This document shows, piece by piece, positions 9,050-17,295 of a DNA stretch of 64,000 nt. Position numbers and translations under genes: made by a program. The notes under the pieces were generated by a model. The model had not been told where the DNA came from and did not search any database. It was given only the letters and a program-made list of their open reading frames with translations. This DNA is from Verrucomicrobiota bacterium (GTDB lineage: Bacteria > Verrucomicrobiota > Verrucomicrobiia > Limisphaerales > PALSA-1396). Position 1 is the stretch's first letter; each line of letters starts with the position of its first letter. Location of the stretch: assembly GCA_016200005.1 (NCBI GenBank), contig JACQFP010000049.1:1-64000 (forward strand), read 5' to 3'.

Positions 9050-10528
9050 TCACGGTTGTGCCTTAGCCCGCTGCTCTGCTCGAATCTTGAACGCGGACTG
9101 ACTCCGCAACGGAAACGGCGGCGGCGCGTCGGGTGGCAATGAGGCGAGAACTCGTTGCAAACGCTGGCGGGCTTCGACAGCGCCCGGTTCTGCGCTACCG
9201 GCGAGGTCGCGTTGTTCGTCAGGATCGGCATTGGCATCGAACAGGCGGCCATCGGAGTAGAGCTTGAAGCGCGCATCGCGCACGACGCGGTTGGTGTGAT
9301 ACTGATTGAAGATCCAGTCGCGCGGCGGTTTCGCGCTTGGTTCGCCTCGCAGAAAGCGAGCGAACGACCGGCCATCGAGCGTCACGCCTTTCGGCAGCGG
9401 AATACCCACCAGTTCGCACAGCGTCGGATACACGTCCGAAAAATCCGCCAGTGGCAACGTGCGTCCATCGGGAATAAGTTTCGGATTGTTCGCGAGCAAC
9501 ACCACTTCGCTGCCCGCTTCCGTCAGCGTGTAAAGTCCGCCGCGCACTTCGCGACCGTTGCGCCGGGCGGTGAATTCCTTTTCCGTGCCATTGTCGCTGG
9601 CGACGAAGACGATGGTGTTGTCGCGCAGCTTGAGTTCGTCGAGCGCGCGCACCAGGTCGCCGACCAGTTTGTCCGCGTAACGCAGCATGTCGGCAAACAT
9701 TTCCTGGTGCGGGCGGTTGGTGTTCAGATTGAGCGGTGTGGGCACGACCGGCTTTGTGAAAGTCTGGCCGTGCGTCAGCAACATCGGGTAGTAGAGCAGG
9801 AACGGTCTGCTGCGATGGCGGCGGATGAAATCGAGCGCGAACGCCTGCGTCACGTCAGGACCAAATTTGTCGGGATGCGTTTCGCGTTTGCCGTTGCGAA
9901 TGAACACCGGATTCCAATAGCGGCTTTCAATGTGTTGGTTGAATGCCAGCGTCTCGTCCACGGATTCGCGGCGGATGGCGTCCCTGAATTTTGCGAACTC
10001 AGCAGGAGGCACCTCGTTCGTATCCACGCTGCCCGGCCAGACGAGGTGTTCTTCGAAGCCGTGTTGACGGAGAACATCCGGCTCGTCGTAGAGATTGTTG
10101 ATCTGCCATTTGCCGGCGATGCCCGTGGCGTAACCGGCGTCGCGAAACGAACGCGCAAAAACGAATTCACGTTTGGGATCGAGTCCGCCGCCGCTGTAGA
10201 GCGCCGCGTCATGATGGAGGGTGAACCCGCTGCGTAACAGATAGCGACCCGTGAGCAGCACGATGCGGCTCGGCCCGCAGACCGGCGGGGTGTAACAATG
10301 TTCGACGCGCACGCCCGTTTGCGCGAGCCGGTCAATGTTCGGCGTGCAATGCTCCTCGCTGCCGTAACAGCCGAACCATTCCTGCCCGACGTTGTCGAGG
10401 AGGATGAACACGACATTGGGCTTCGTCGCTGGCGCTGCGTGTAACAGGTTGAAACCGAAGAACAGGAGAAATAGAAGCGCGATAAGTGTGTGTCCCAATT
10501 TCGCCCGGGCTTCAAATCGGCTTCTCAT
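9050..10528 (-). CDS. Secreted sulfatase
   Basis: A second sulfate-ester hydrolase. The chosen ATG at 10528 gives a basic N-terminus followed by a hydrophobic signal segment (IALLFLLFFGFNLLHAAPA). The metal-binding strand VVFILLDNVG follows, with the formylglycine motif CGPSR near residues 84-88 (Cys84), GKWQINN, IVFVASDNGT and a C-terminal FARFLRGEPS. The 35 codons upstream in the same frame are not signal-like and fall in a remnant of a Gfo/Idh gene. The chosen ATG lies inside that remnant, 17 bases before the remnant's aligned stop. This implies that the sulfatase once overlapped and was coupled to a Gfo/Idh gene. Confidence 0.9.
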   Translation of the reverse strand: MRSRFEARAKLGHTLIALLFLLFFGFNLLHAAPATKPNVVFILLDNVGQEWFGCYGSEEHCTPNIDRLAQTGVRVEHCYTPPVCGPSRIVLLTGRYLLRSGFTLHHDAALYSGGGLDPKREFVFARSFRDAGYATGIAGKWQINNLYDEPDVLRQHGFEEHLVWPGSVDTNEVPPAEFAKFRDAIRRESVDETLAFNQHIESRYWNPVFIRNGKRETHPDKFGPDVTQAFALDFIRRHRSRPFLLYYPMLLTHGQTFTKPVVPTPLNLNTNRPHQEMFADMLRYADKLVGDLVRALDELKLRDNTIVFVASDNGTEKEFTARRNGREVRGGLYTLTEAGSEVVLLANNPKLIPDGRTLPLADFSDVYPTLCELVGIPLPKGVTLDGRSFARFLRGEPSAKPPRDWIFNQYHTNRVVRDARFKLYSDGRLFDANADPDEQRDLAGSAEPGAVEARQRLQRVLASLPPDAPPPFPLRSQSAFKIRAEQRAKAQP

Positions 10529-10580
10529 AAATCTTCTGGAATACTTGCGTTCGCCAGAATACTTGAAGTTCAAGTCGCGG
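10512..10580 (-). pseudogene. Remnant of a Gfo/Idh gene 3' end
   Basis: On the minus strand this segment reads RDLNFKYS and then, in another frame, VFQKIYEKPI followed by a stop. The intact oxidoreductase ending at 11137 has RDLNFKYL and ends KVFQRIYEAAI. The stop codons align, and the last 33 bases match at roughly 24 positions by hand alignment. Between the two blocks the remnant has lost about 76 bases, which shifts the frame. The hicBA module sits exactly between the intact end and this second, decayed end. Confidence 0.7.
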
Positions 10581-10663
10581 AGGAGTCGCTTTTCCTCAGG
10601 ATGCCGGCGCACACAGATTCTGAATCTGTTCAACCGCCTGTATCAACTGTGATTCGCTCTGAA

Positions 10664-10885
10664 TCACGCTGGCATCGCATAGATTGCCGGACGATAAACC
10701 GGTTTGGGCACCCGCTGCTTATGCGCCCTGGCGCTGGCAAGCCACGCCTTTTTGGCGACCATGACTTCCCGCAATGCTTCATCCGGCGTCTCACCGTGAG
10801 CGGAACAGAATTTTAAGTCCGGGATGTCCGCAATCCAGCATTCGTCCTCGTTGCTCCAGAAAAGATTGATGTAATATTCGCTCAT
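10664..10885 (-). CDS. hicB: HicB-family antitoxin
   Basis: A 73-residue protein with the HicB partial RNase H fold: INLFWSNEDECWIADIPDL, then a glycine-containing turn and GETPDEALREVMVAKKAWL. HicB proteins bind and neutralise HicA mRNA interferases and often repress their own operon. There is no clear C-terminal DNA-binding domain, so it is the short type. Its ATG lies directly after the stop of the frameshifted hicA. A second hicAB pair lies at 53264-53718. Confidence 0.8.
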   Translation of the reverse strand: MSEYYINLFWSNEDECWIADIPDLKFCSAHGETPDEALREVMVAKKAWLASARAHKQRVPKPVYRPAIYAMPA

Positions 10886-11133
10886 CTAGTCGCCCAAAGT
10901 TAAGCCGTTTTCTTCCACCAATTCAAGCAATTGTCGCACTTGATAGAATTTGGCCTGCCGTTCCGGTCGGGCTGAAAGTTCACCATCAAGCCAGCGGGAT
11001 GCCGGAAAATGCGGTGGCTGCCGCTGGTGCGATCGTGCCGAAAGCCGAAAGCCACAGCCAACCGGCACAAATCCTCGAAGCGGATATTGCGCGAGCCGGA
11101 CAGGATTTTCTCGTAAACCTTGCGCGGGTTCAT
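10886..11133 (-). pseudogene. hicA: HicA-family toxin gene, frameshifted
   Basis: The first frame from ATG 11133 encodes a HicA double-stranded-RNA-binding-like fold with FEDLCRLAVAFGFRH and the conserved active-site region TSGSHRIFRHPAG, then loses similarity after QPDRNGR. The proper continuation, KFYQVRQLLELVEENGL with a stop at 10886, is in the next frame. Adding one G in the short G run at about 10953 would rejoin them, so this is a one-base deletion or a sequencing error. The ATG is three bases after the stop of the intact Gfo/Idh gene, so translation would be coupled. If real, the toxin is inactive and only HicB remains. Confidence 0.75.
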
Positions 11134-11136
11134 TCT

Positions 11137-12414
11137 TCAAATCGCCGCCTCGTAAATGCGCTGAAACACCTTTCCTTCGCTGGCGCGATTAGGATCAACG
11201 AGAGTGATGCCGTCATTGCCGAAGCGCGCCGTCACTGGCGCACCTTTGCCTTCTTGCAAGTATTTGAAATTCAAATCACGCACGAGGCGCGCGGCGTGGA
11301 CGATGGCGACAACGATGCGCGCTTCTTCGGCGGTTGGATAAATCTCCGCCACGGCGTCGCGCGACTCTTTCAAGAATTTCATCCGGCAAATTGCCACCAG
11401 TCCGGCGATGAGGCTGTCCACGCCGTAGCCGACGTACGCTTGCGAGCCGTCGGGGCGTCTCACTTCGCGCGTGAAATGATTGTTGCTCGTGCGCGAGCCG
11501 CCGCCTTTGTTCCACCAGCGGAAGCCACGATATTGCTGGTCACTCTCCACCTTGCCGTCCGCACCGACGATTTCGTGGCCCTGATTCACCGGCCCTTCAA
11601 AATCCGGCGGTGTGATCCAGTTGTTGTGGAAGTTGATGCTCATGCCGTTGGCGAAATCCACGCGCACTTGCACGGCGTCGTAGGCGTTGATGCCGTCGCG
11701 CACGAGGCGTTTCTTCTGGCCGACGGCCGTGAGCGAGACCGGCTTGCTCTTGTAGTAGTGATAAATCAGATCCACCCAATGCGGTCCGACGTAACTGAAC
11801 GGATCGCTCTGCTCAACCCACTTGAACGTGCTGGTGGAAACTTCCAGCGGCTCTTCGAGATACGCTGTGCCGTAAAGCGGCTGGCCGATGCGCTTCAGAA
11901 TGTCGTCGCGGATGCGCAGATGATCGGGGTCGTAACGCTTGTGCATGTCCACGGCCACGACGCGCTTTTTCGCGCGCGCCAGTTCGATGATCTGGTCTGC
12001 CTCAGCGATGTCGAGGCACATGGGTTTTTCGGTGACGACGTGAACGCCCTTCTCCAATGCGGCGAGGATGACGGGCGTGTGCAAATTGTCCGGCGTAGCG
12101 ACGGCCATCACGTCGAGATCGGGAACGTCGCGGAGGATATCGAGCCATGGGGTCTCGCCGAAGTAGGGGCGTGAAACGTGATGCGTGAAACTGGAAAACG
12201 ATTCGGCCGTGCGTTTTGCAGAAGCTTCGGTTCGGGCGGCAACGGCAACCAACTCAAATTTCACGTCCGCGAAGTCACGTGAATGGTGATCCAGTCCGAG
12301 GCGGGCGAGCTGGCCGGCGATGCCAAAGCGTTGCAGGTCGGCGTAGGTGCGCAGGTGGACGTCGCCACCGAACATACCCGCGCCGATGAGAGCGATTTTA
12401 ATTGTGCGTTCCAT
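11137..12414 (-). CDS. Gfo/Idh/MocA-family NAD(P)-dependent oxidoreductase
   Basis: The family oxidises or reduces hydroxyl groups on sugars and inositols using NAD(P). The N-terminal Rossmann motif IALIGAGMFGG lies at residues 7-17, and the nicotinamide-side motif VTEKPMCLD follows. DMHKRYDPDH sits where the catalytic lysine/histidine region is expected, and the C-terminal half forms the substrate domain. The 425-residue length is slightly long. Part of the excess is an in-frame heptamer array at 12171-12191 that encodes SFTHHVSRP in a loop before GETPWLDIL. No signal peptide is seen. It belongs to a minus-strand run of saccharide-type genes. Confidence 0.9.
   Translation of the reverse strand: MERTIKIALIGAGMFGGDVHLRTYADLQRFGIAGQLARLGLDHHSRDFADVKFELVAVAARTEASAKRTAESFSSFTHHVSRPYFGETPWLDILRDVPDLDVMAVATPDNLHTPVILAALEKGVHVVTEKPMCLDIAEADQIIELARAKKRVVAVDMHKRYDPDHLRIRDDILKRIGQPLYGTAYLEEPLEVSTSTFKWVEQSDPFSYVGPHWVDLIYHYYKSKPVSLTAVGQKKRLVRDGINAYDAVQVRVDFANGMSINFHNNWITPPDFEGPVNQGHEIVGADGKVESDQQYRGFRWWNKGGGSRTSNNHFTREVRRPDGSQAYVGYGVDSLIAGLVAICRMKFLKESRDAVAEIYPTAEEARIVVAIVHAARLVRDLNFKYLQEGKGAPVTARFGNDGITLVDPNRASEGKVFQRIYEAAI
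12171..12191. repeat. Heptamer array inside the Gfo/Idh gene
   Basis: Three tandem seven-base units (GTGAAAC, GTGATGC, GTGAAAC on the plus strand) are read in frame on the minus strand. They mix the two units seen separately at 1269-1300 and 12530-12557. Confidence 0.75.
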
Positions 12415-12529
12415 GTCCTGTGGTAGAGATACGTTTCAAAGTGCCTGAGCTTTGTTTTTTCCAGGGCAGATGCAAATCATTTTCTTCGCCACGCCATGCG
12501 TCCGGACGCTATTGGTGCCGGCTCTCAAA

Positions 12530-12557
12530 TCACGTTTCACGTTTCACGTTTCACGTT
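12530..12557. repeat. Heptamer array between nagB and the Gfo/Idh gene
   Basis: Four exact tandem copies of TCACGTT. They lie in the 168-base spacer between nagB and the upstream oxidoreductase gene. No other feature is seen in that spacer. Confidence 0.85.
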
Positions 12558-12582
12558 TTCACCGCCCATGTCTCGATGAACT

Positions 12583-13368
12583 CTATTGGAACTCGGTCCA
12601 CTCCGGTTCATTGGAGAAGATCCAGCGGTAATAGTCCGCGCCTCGCAATTGACGGGCGGCAGATTCGTCCACGACCACGGTGCAGCGTTGGTGAAGTTGC
12701 AGCGCGGTCGCGGAGATCATGGCGGTGATCGGACCTTCGACAGCCTTGGCGATGATTTCCGCTTTTTCGTCACCGGTGGCGAGCAACAAACAGCGCCGGG
12801 AACCCAGGATGGTGCCGACACCCATGGTGATGGCGCGGCGCGGCACGTTGTCCGGCCCGCCGAAGAACGCGGCGTTTTGCGCGATCGTCGCGGGCGCGAG
12901 CGCCTTCACGCGCGTGCGTGACTGCAGCGCGGAGAGCGGTTCGTTGAATCCGATATGCCCGGCGCGCCCGATGCCGAGCAGTTGCAGGTCGATGCCGCCG
13001 CACTTGCGGATGGACTCTTCGTAGCGCGCGCACTCGGCCTCCAGGTCTTGGGCCCGGCCGTTGGGGAGATAAGTGTTTCGCAAGTCGATTTCCACCTGGC
13101 GAAACAGGTGTTCGTTCATGTAATGGCGGTAGGAATGCGGATCGTGCTGAGCCAGGCCGACGTACTCGTCCAGATTGAACGTGCGACAGAGCGAGAAATC
13201 GAGGTTCGTTTCGCGGTGCGTGCGTGCGAGCTTGGCATAAACGGATTCCATCGTGCGGCCCGTGGCGAGACCGAGCACGAGGTGCGGATTGGCGCGCAAC
13301 TCTTTGGCGATGATCTGCGCCACCAAATCCGCGGCGGCGTCGGCGTCCGGTCGTATGATGACTTCCAT
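12583..13368 (-). CDS. nagB: Glucosamine-6-phosphate deaminase family protein
   Basis: NagB converts glucosamine-6-phosphate to fructose-6-phosphate and ammonia in amino sugar use. The 261-residue length is normal. Visible motifs are LVLGLATGRTMESVYAKL for phosphate binding, FNLDEYVGL (Asp67, matching the general base), and LGIGRAGHIGFNEP (132-144, with His138 and Glu143 matching catalytic residues). At position 136, where the E. coli enzyme has a catalytic-site Asp and many homologues have Asn, this protein has Ala. It could therefore have altered activity or act on a related amino sugar phosphate. Its neighbours are sugar-type oxidoreductases and a sulfatase, consistent with degradation of aminated, sulfated glycans. 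Confidence 0.85.
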   Translation of the reverse strand: MEVIIRPDADAAADLVAQIIAKELRANPHLVLGLATGRTMESVYAKLARTHRETNLDFSLCRTFNLDEYVGLAQHDPHSYRHYMNEHLFRQVEIDLRNTYLPNGRAQDLEAECARYEESIRKCGGIDLQLLGIGRAGHIGFNEPLSALQSRTRVKALAPATIAQNAAFFGGPDNVPRRAITMGVGTILGSRRCLLLATGDEKAEIIAKAVEGPITAMISATALQLHQRCTVVVDESAARQLRGADYYRWIFSNEPEWTEFQ

Positions 13369-13556
13369 CGCGGTGAGTTAAACAAAACGGACGCGAATGG
13401 ACACGAAGAAAAACCGGGACGGACAGCAAACCCGATCAACCAACCAGTCCCCCGCTTTGTCTCAGTCACTCAATTTCTTGAAGGCGTTGCCGGCCAAATG
13501 CTCCTTAAGGTGTGGGCTTGTCGTACCGCCAAGCTGCAACGATGTAGTTCAACGCG

Positions 13557-13602
13557 CCCCTCACCCTCACCCTCTTCCCGGCGGACGGGGAGAGGGTGAT
13601 GG
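13557..13602. repeat. CCCTCACCC-type palindrome
   Basis: CCCCTCACCCTCACCCTC on the left and GGGGAGAGGGTGATGGG on the right form an imperfect hairpin in the 250-base spacer between nagB and the second Gfo/Idh gene. It is related to the elements at 1793-1856 and 24987-25048. The rest of the spacer has no recognisable gene. Confidence 0.75.
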
Positions 13603-13621
13603 GTTTGTCGGTCCGCAGCCA

Positions 13622-14692
13622 TCAAGCGGGATATTCCTTCGCGCTTTCAGCAAGCGTGAGAATAACTTTCTTCGCCGGGACTTTTTCCTTGAGCAGCGCA
13701 ATTTCATCGACGCCGTTCGTCAGCGGCAAGGCGACCTGTCCGCCTTGCGCCGCGGAGCGGTAGAGCGAGGACATGATTTCAAAGCCTTGGTACGCGTGGG
13801 CGAAGCAGCAGGGGTGGATTTTGTTTTCATCGTCGAGCCAATCGGCCATTTGCTGGACGTAGGGCGGCATGTCGTAGTTGTAATCCATCCCGCCAGGGCC
13901 TGACTGAAAGCCGCCGCTCTTCGTGACTGCGCGCCAGCCGCCGCCGGTCATCACTTCAGTAAAACCTTCGCTGCCTTGCGCACCGATGCGGCACTTGCGC
14001 CACCAATACGGAACTTCTGGCACGTCAGGCGCGCCCCCGCCGCAATCGTAAATACCGCGCACGCCATTTTTGAAGTGCACCACGCCGGCGATATAATCGG
14101 GCGACGTGTGCAGGTCGGCGAGCTTGCCGCGACCCGCGGCCTGGGCCAGCGCCCACTCGGCCGGTTCGTAATGGTTGAACCAGCACGTGTAATCAATCAG
14201 GTGGCTGAGCATGTGCGCGGCCCAACCGGTGGCCGTGCCATAAACCGTGTGAACCCGGCCCAGCGCGCCGCTCGCCACGATTTCCTGTACCTTCTTGTAA
14301 TGCTCGCCGTAGCGGTGTTGATGGCTCACGACCGCCTTCACGCCGCTGCGGTCGAACGCTTGTTTGATTTGCAAACCCTCATTGCTTGTCATCGCGACCG
14401 GTTTCTCGAAGGCGATCAATTTCGCGCCGGACTCAATGCCAAGCTTGACAAAGTCCAGGCGCAAGTTGGGTAGCGTGCAAAAGCAGAACACATCCGGCTT
14501 GAGTTTTTTTGCCAGCGCGGCGGCGTCCAGACTTTTTTCGGGATTGCCGAGTTTGGGCGCGGCGTCGTCGAGACGCTTTTGGTCGATGTCGCAAATGCCG
14601 GCGACCTGGAAGCGCGGGTTGGCATGGAACGCGGTGGCATGATGGACGCCGCGTTTGCCCATGCCGACGATGAGAACGGAATATTTGGTCAT
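13622..14692 (-). CDS. Gfo/Idh/MocA-family oxidoreductase
   Basis: A second NAD(P)-dependent sugar dehydrogenase-type enzyme, 356 residues from ATG 14692. The Rossmann start is VLIVGMGKRGVHHA, with LIAFEKPVAMT for the EKP motif and VVSHQHRYGEHYKKVQE for the catalytic region. The 12 codons upstream in frame are not family-like. The upstream cupin-like gene ends inside that discarded 5' extension, 26 bases before the ATG. The protein is only distantly similar to the oxidoreductase at 11137-12414, so it is probably not a recent duplicate. The substrate is unknown. Confidence 0.88.
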   Translation of the reverse strand: MTKYSVLIVGMGKRGVHHATAFHANPRFQVAGICDIDQKRLDDAAPKLGNPEKSLDAAALAKKLKPDVFCFCTLPNLRLDFVKLGIESGAKLIAFEKPVAMTSNEGLQIKQAFDRSGVKAVVSHQHRYGEHYKKVQEIVASGALGRVHTVYGTATGWAAHMLSHLIDYTCWFNHYEPAEWALAQAAGRGKLADLHTSPDYIAGVVHFKNGVRGIYDCGGGAPDVPEVPYWWRKCRIGAQGSEGFTEVMTGGGWRAVTKSGGFQSGPGGMDYNYDMPPYVQQMADWLDDENKIHPCCFAHAYQGFEIMSSLYRSAAQGGQVALPLTNGVDEIALLKEKVPAKKVILTLAESAKEYPA

Positions 14693-14718
14693 AATGAATT
14701 GATTGGTTGAGACGGACT

Positions 14719-15285
14719 TTATACGCAATCGCCGGTTCCATTGTCAGGAGATCGAACCAGCGACAGCGGAGCTTTCTTCTTGTCGCCGGCCACGGCGGGA
14801 AGCTCGATGATCACGGTGAACCCGGACAATGAAACCTTGTGAATCACGTTGGCGGAAACGGCCAGCACGCCGCCGTCGGGCAGCGCAATCTCCTCCACCT
14901 GCTCGGATTCAACGTTACGGAAACGCGCGGTGATCGGCTGATCCGACACATAAATCTCGGCGTGATGCTCGTGATAATGCTCGTCCTGCTCCGCCCTCTC
15001 GTTGGCGAAAGAGAGCGCGAACGGTCCGGCTGTACCCGTCGCAGTTTCGCCATCCGTAAAATCGCTGGAAAGGCACAACGGGTTCGCCTCACCGGGAGCG
15101 GCGTGACGCCAGACATGGCCTTCGAATCGTTCCTCCGGTTTGGCCTTCCGTCCTTCCGAGCACAATTTCTGGAGCAAGGCCGGGCCAAGCATCTCCGGGG
15201 CGACCACTTTTAGGTCGTAGCGCCCGTTCATGGCGAAATGCGTCGCGACTTCGGATTTTGGTATGGCGAGGATTTTTCCGTTCAT
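14719..15285 (-). CDS. Cupin-like conserved protein
   Basis: A 188-residue soluble protein. The C-terminal half contains a cupin-like metal-site pattern (EHYHEHHAEIYVSD, and about 35 residues later a strand with NVIHKVSLSG). It may therefore be a metal-binding sugar isomerase or a small-molecule sensor. ATG at 15285 is preferred over 15312 because NGKILAIPKSE begins the folded part. It sits between a DegT aminotransferase and a Gfo/Idh oxidoreductase in the same direction, a combination common in modified-sugar pathways. I do not recognise a precise family. Confidence 0.6.
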   Translation of the reverse strand: MNGKILAIPKSEVATHFAMNGRYDLKVVAPEMLGPALLQKLCSEGRKAKPEERFEGHVWRHAAPGEANPLCLSSDFTDGETATGTAGPFALSFANERAEQDEHYHEHHAEIYVSDQPITARFRNVESEQVEEIALPDGGVLAVSANVIHKVSLSGFTVIIELPAVAGDKKKAPLSLVRSPDNGTGDCV

Positions 15286-15374
15286 AGCGTCTGTCGGCGG
15301 TGCTTGCCACACGCGGACTTGCCCGCTGAGGTCAACGCAAATGCTCTTCAGAAAACTGAATTTTCATCTTTGCG

Positions 15375-16502
15375 CTAAGCGGTCTGGCTCGCGTCCCATT
15401 CTTTGACCTTGGCGATCACGTAATCCACTTCGTCTTCCTTCAATTCAGGAAAGATCGGCAGCGAGACACAAGTTGCGGCGTTGCGCTCGGCGTTGGCGAC
15501 TGAGCCCGCGATGCGCGCGCCTTTACCCCACGGATAACCGGCCTGCTGGTGAATCGCGATGGAGTAGTGCGTCTTGGCGTCAATGTTATTCTTGACCAGA
15601 AAATCCACCAATTGATCGCGTTGCGCAGGCTGCTTCGTCTCCACGACGTAGAGATGGAAGATGTGCCGATAACCGGGCAGTTCGACCGGCAGTGTGATCG
15701 ACTTGCAATCCTTCAGTCCGGCGGTGTAGCGCGCCGACCACTTCCGCCGCAGATCGTTCCACGCGTCGATGTGTTTCAGCTTCGCGCTGAGGACGCCGGC
15801 CTGCAGGTCGTCGAGGCGGCTGTTGAAGCCGAAGCTGTGGACGTTGCGCGCGTTCGAGCCGTGATTGCGCAGCTTGCGGACGCGCTCGTCGATCTGCGGA
15901 TTGTTCGTCACCAACGCGCCGCCGTCGCCAAAGCAGCCAAGGTTCTTTTGAATGATGAAGCTGGTGGCCATGGCGTCGCTCAACTCGCCGATCTTGAAGC
16001 CGTTGCCGCGCGCGCCGATGGATTGGGCGTTGTCCTCGATCAGCTTGAGCTTGTGTTTGTCGGCGATCTTTTTGATGGCAGCCATGTCGGCGCATTGGCC
16101 ATAGAGATGAACAGGGACGATGGCCTTCGTCTTCGGCGTGATGGCGGCTTCGATCTTGGTTGGGTCAATGCACTTGGTTCTTGGATCGCAATCGACGAAC
16201 ACGGTCGTGGCGCCGGCAATCCAGATCGCCTCCGCCGTGGCGAAAAAAGTATTCGGGTGCGTGATGACTTCATCGCCGGGGCCAATTCCCAGCGCCATCA
16301 ACGCCAGCCAGATGGCGTCGGTGCCGTTGCCGACGCCGATGGCGTATTTCGTGCCGTGATACGCCGCGAGTTCGCCTTCAAACTGCTTGAGCATCGGTCC
16401 CATGACGTAGGCGCCGCTGAGCAGGACCTTCTGGATATTGGCGTCGATTTCCTTCTGGATGTTTTGGTATTGTCGGACGTGGCCGTAGAATTCAACTTTC
16501 AT
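15375..16502 (-). CDS. DegT/DnrJ/EryC1/StrS-family sugar aminotransferase
   Basis: A PLP-dependent enzyme that aminates keto-sugars, usually nucleotide-linked, to make amino sugars for surface glycans. It has the family order: GAYVMGPMLKQFEGELAAY at the N-terminus, GVGNGTDAIWLAL for phosphate binding, HLYGQCADM, IEDNAQSIGA with the cofactor Asp, and SFIIQKNLGCFGDGGALVTN with the Schiff-base lysine. NSRLDDLQAGVLSAKL follows. The 375-residue length is normal. It heads the minus-strand run of cupin-like and Gfo/Idh genes. Confidence 0.93.
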   Translation of the reverse strand: MKVEFYGHVRQYQNIQKEIDANIQKVLLSGAYVMGPMLKQFEGELAAYHGTKYAIGVGNGTDAIWLALMALGIGPGDEVITHPNTFFATAEAIWIAGATTVFVDCDPRTKCIDPTKIEAAITPKTKAIVPVHLYGQCADMAAIKKIADKHKLKLIEDNAQSIGARGNGFKIGELSDAMATSFIIQKNLGCFGDGGALVTNNPQIDERVRKLRNHGSNARNVHSFGFNSRLDDLQAGVLSAKLKHIDAWNDLRRKWSARYTAGLKDCKSITLPVELPGYRHIFHLYVVETKQPAQRDQLVDFLVKNNIDAKTHYSIAIHQQAGYPWGKGARIAGSVANAERNAATCVSLPIFPELKEDEVDYVIAKVKEWDASQTA

Positions 16503-16559
16503 GGGGCGAGAAGCTAACTGGCGGCAGACTGAGGTGACAAGTTTTTTGTCTGGGTTGGT

Positions 16560-16616
16560 GTTCCGCCATCAGGCGGTGCGTGAGGCAAAAGTCGTTTCAC
16601 CGCCTGAAGGCGGGAC
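16560..16616. repeat. Inverted repeat upstream of the GNAT gene
   Basis: TTCCGCCATCAGGCGGTG is matched by CACCGCCTGAAGGCGGGA about 20 bases later, giving an 18-base arm hairpin with few mismatches. It lies in the divergent space between the DegT and GNAT genes. It could act as a repeat element or a structured leader. Confidence 0.75.
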
Positions 16617-16650
16617 TCCGAACGGGCTTGCCGCCGGGCGCTGAAAACTT

Positions 16651-17193
16651 GTGAGCATCCTTGGAAAAAATCTTCCCGTCAAAATGGTGCGGGCGCACCT
16701 CGACAACGTGCCGGAGTTCGCGCTGCCCGACGGCTTTTCGCTGCGCCGGTACCAAGCCGGCGACGAAGCGCATTGGCTGCGAATCCATGCCGTCGCCGAC
16801 CGCTACAATGAAATCACGCAAGCGCTCTTTCGCCAGGAATTCGGATCGGACGAAAAACTTTTACGTGAGCGACAATTTTATCTGCTTGATCCGCACGGCG
16901 AAGTTATTGGCACGGGCGCGGCTTGGTTCAAAGATGGTTTTGAAGGCTTGCAGTGGGGTCGCGTGCATTGGGTGGCCATTGTGCCGGAGTACCAAGGCCG
17001 AGGTCTGGCAAAGCCACTGCTGACGGCGATTTGCCGCCGGTTACGCGAGCTCGGCCACGGCCGCGCCTACTTGTCCACGTCCACCGCACGCGCCGCAGCC
17101 ATCCGCTTGTATCTGCGCTTTGGTTTCAAGCCGATGATTCGGAGCGCGGAGGATGACGCGATTTGGAAGAAGATTCTCTCCGCTTCATGTTGA
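16651..17193 (+). CDS. GNAT-family N-acetyltransferase
   Basis: Transfers an acetyl group from acetyl-CoA to an amine of unknown identity. The fold is clear from RYQAGDEAHWLRIH near the N-terminus and the acetyl-CoA loop VPEYQGRGLAKPLL (motif A, Q-x-x-G-x-G/A). The next helix and the C-terminal RLYLRFGFKP strand complete it. GTG at 16651 gives 180 residues; ATG at 16684 gives 169 and keeps the whole domain. It may be co-transcribed with the MoxR operon 100 bases downstream. Confidence 0.85.
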   Translation: MSILGKNLPVKMVRAHLDNVPEFALPDGFSLRRYQAGDEAHWLRIHAVADRYNEITQALFRQEFGSDEKLLRERQFYLLDPHGEVIGTGAAWFKDGFEGLQWGRVHWVAIVPEYQGRGLAKPLLTAICRRLRELGHGRAYLSTSTARAAAIRLYLRFGFKPMIRSAEDDAIWKKILSASC

Positions 17194-17295
17194 AATTTGT
17201 TCGCCGCCGCGGTGCTTGCCGGAGTAGTCTGCCACCATGAATTCCGCCGAAACCTTTTCCGCCGAACGCGGTTTCAATACTCACAGAGGACACCG

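Noticed and set aside
9155-10237. A 360-codon open frame on the plus strand
   Set aside because: It is the antisense of the sulfatase at 9050-10528, whose signal peptide and CGPSR motif are clear. The antisense product has no recognisable pattern and follows the GC bias of the real gene.
10560-10580. RDLNFKY similarity between the sulfatase leader and the Gfo/Idh gene taken as chance
   Set aside because: I first set this aside as coincidence, but the second matching block with aligned stop codons (10512-10544 against 11137-11169) made chance unlikely, so it is reported as a remnant instead.
17197-17295. An upstream start for the MoxR gene
   Set aside because: The first 33 residues do not match MoxR proteins, whereas ATG 17296 has an AGAGGA ribosome site.
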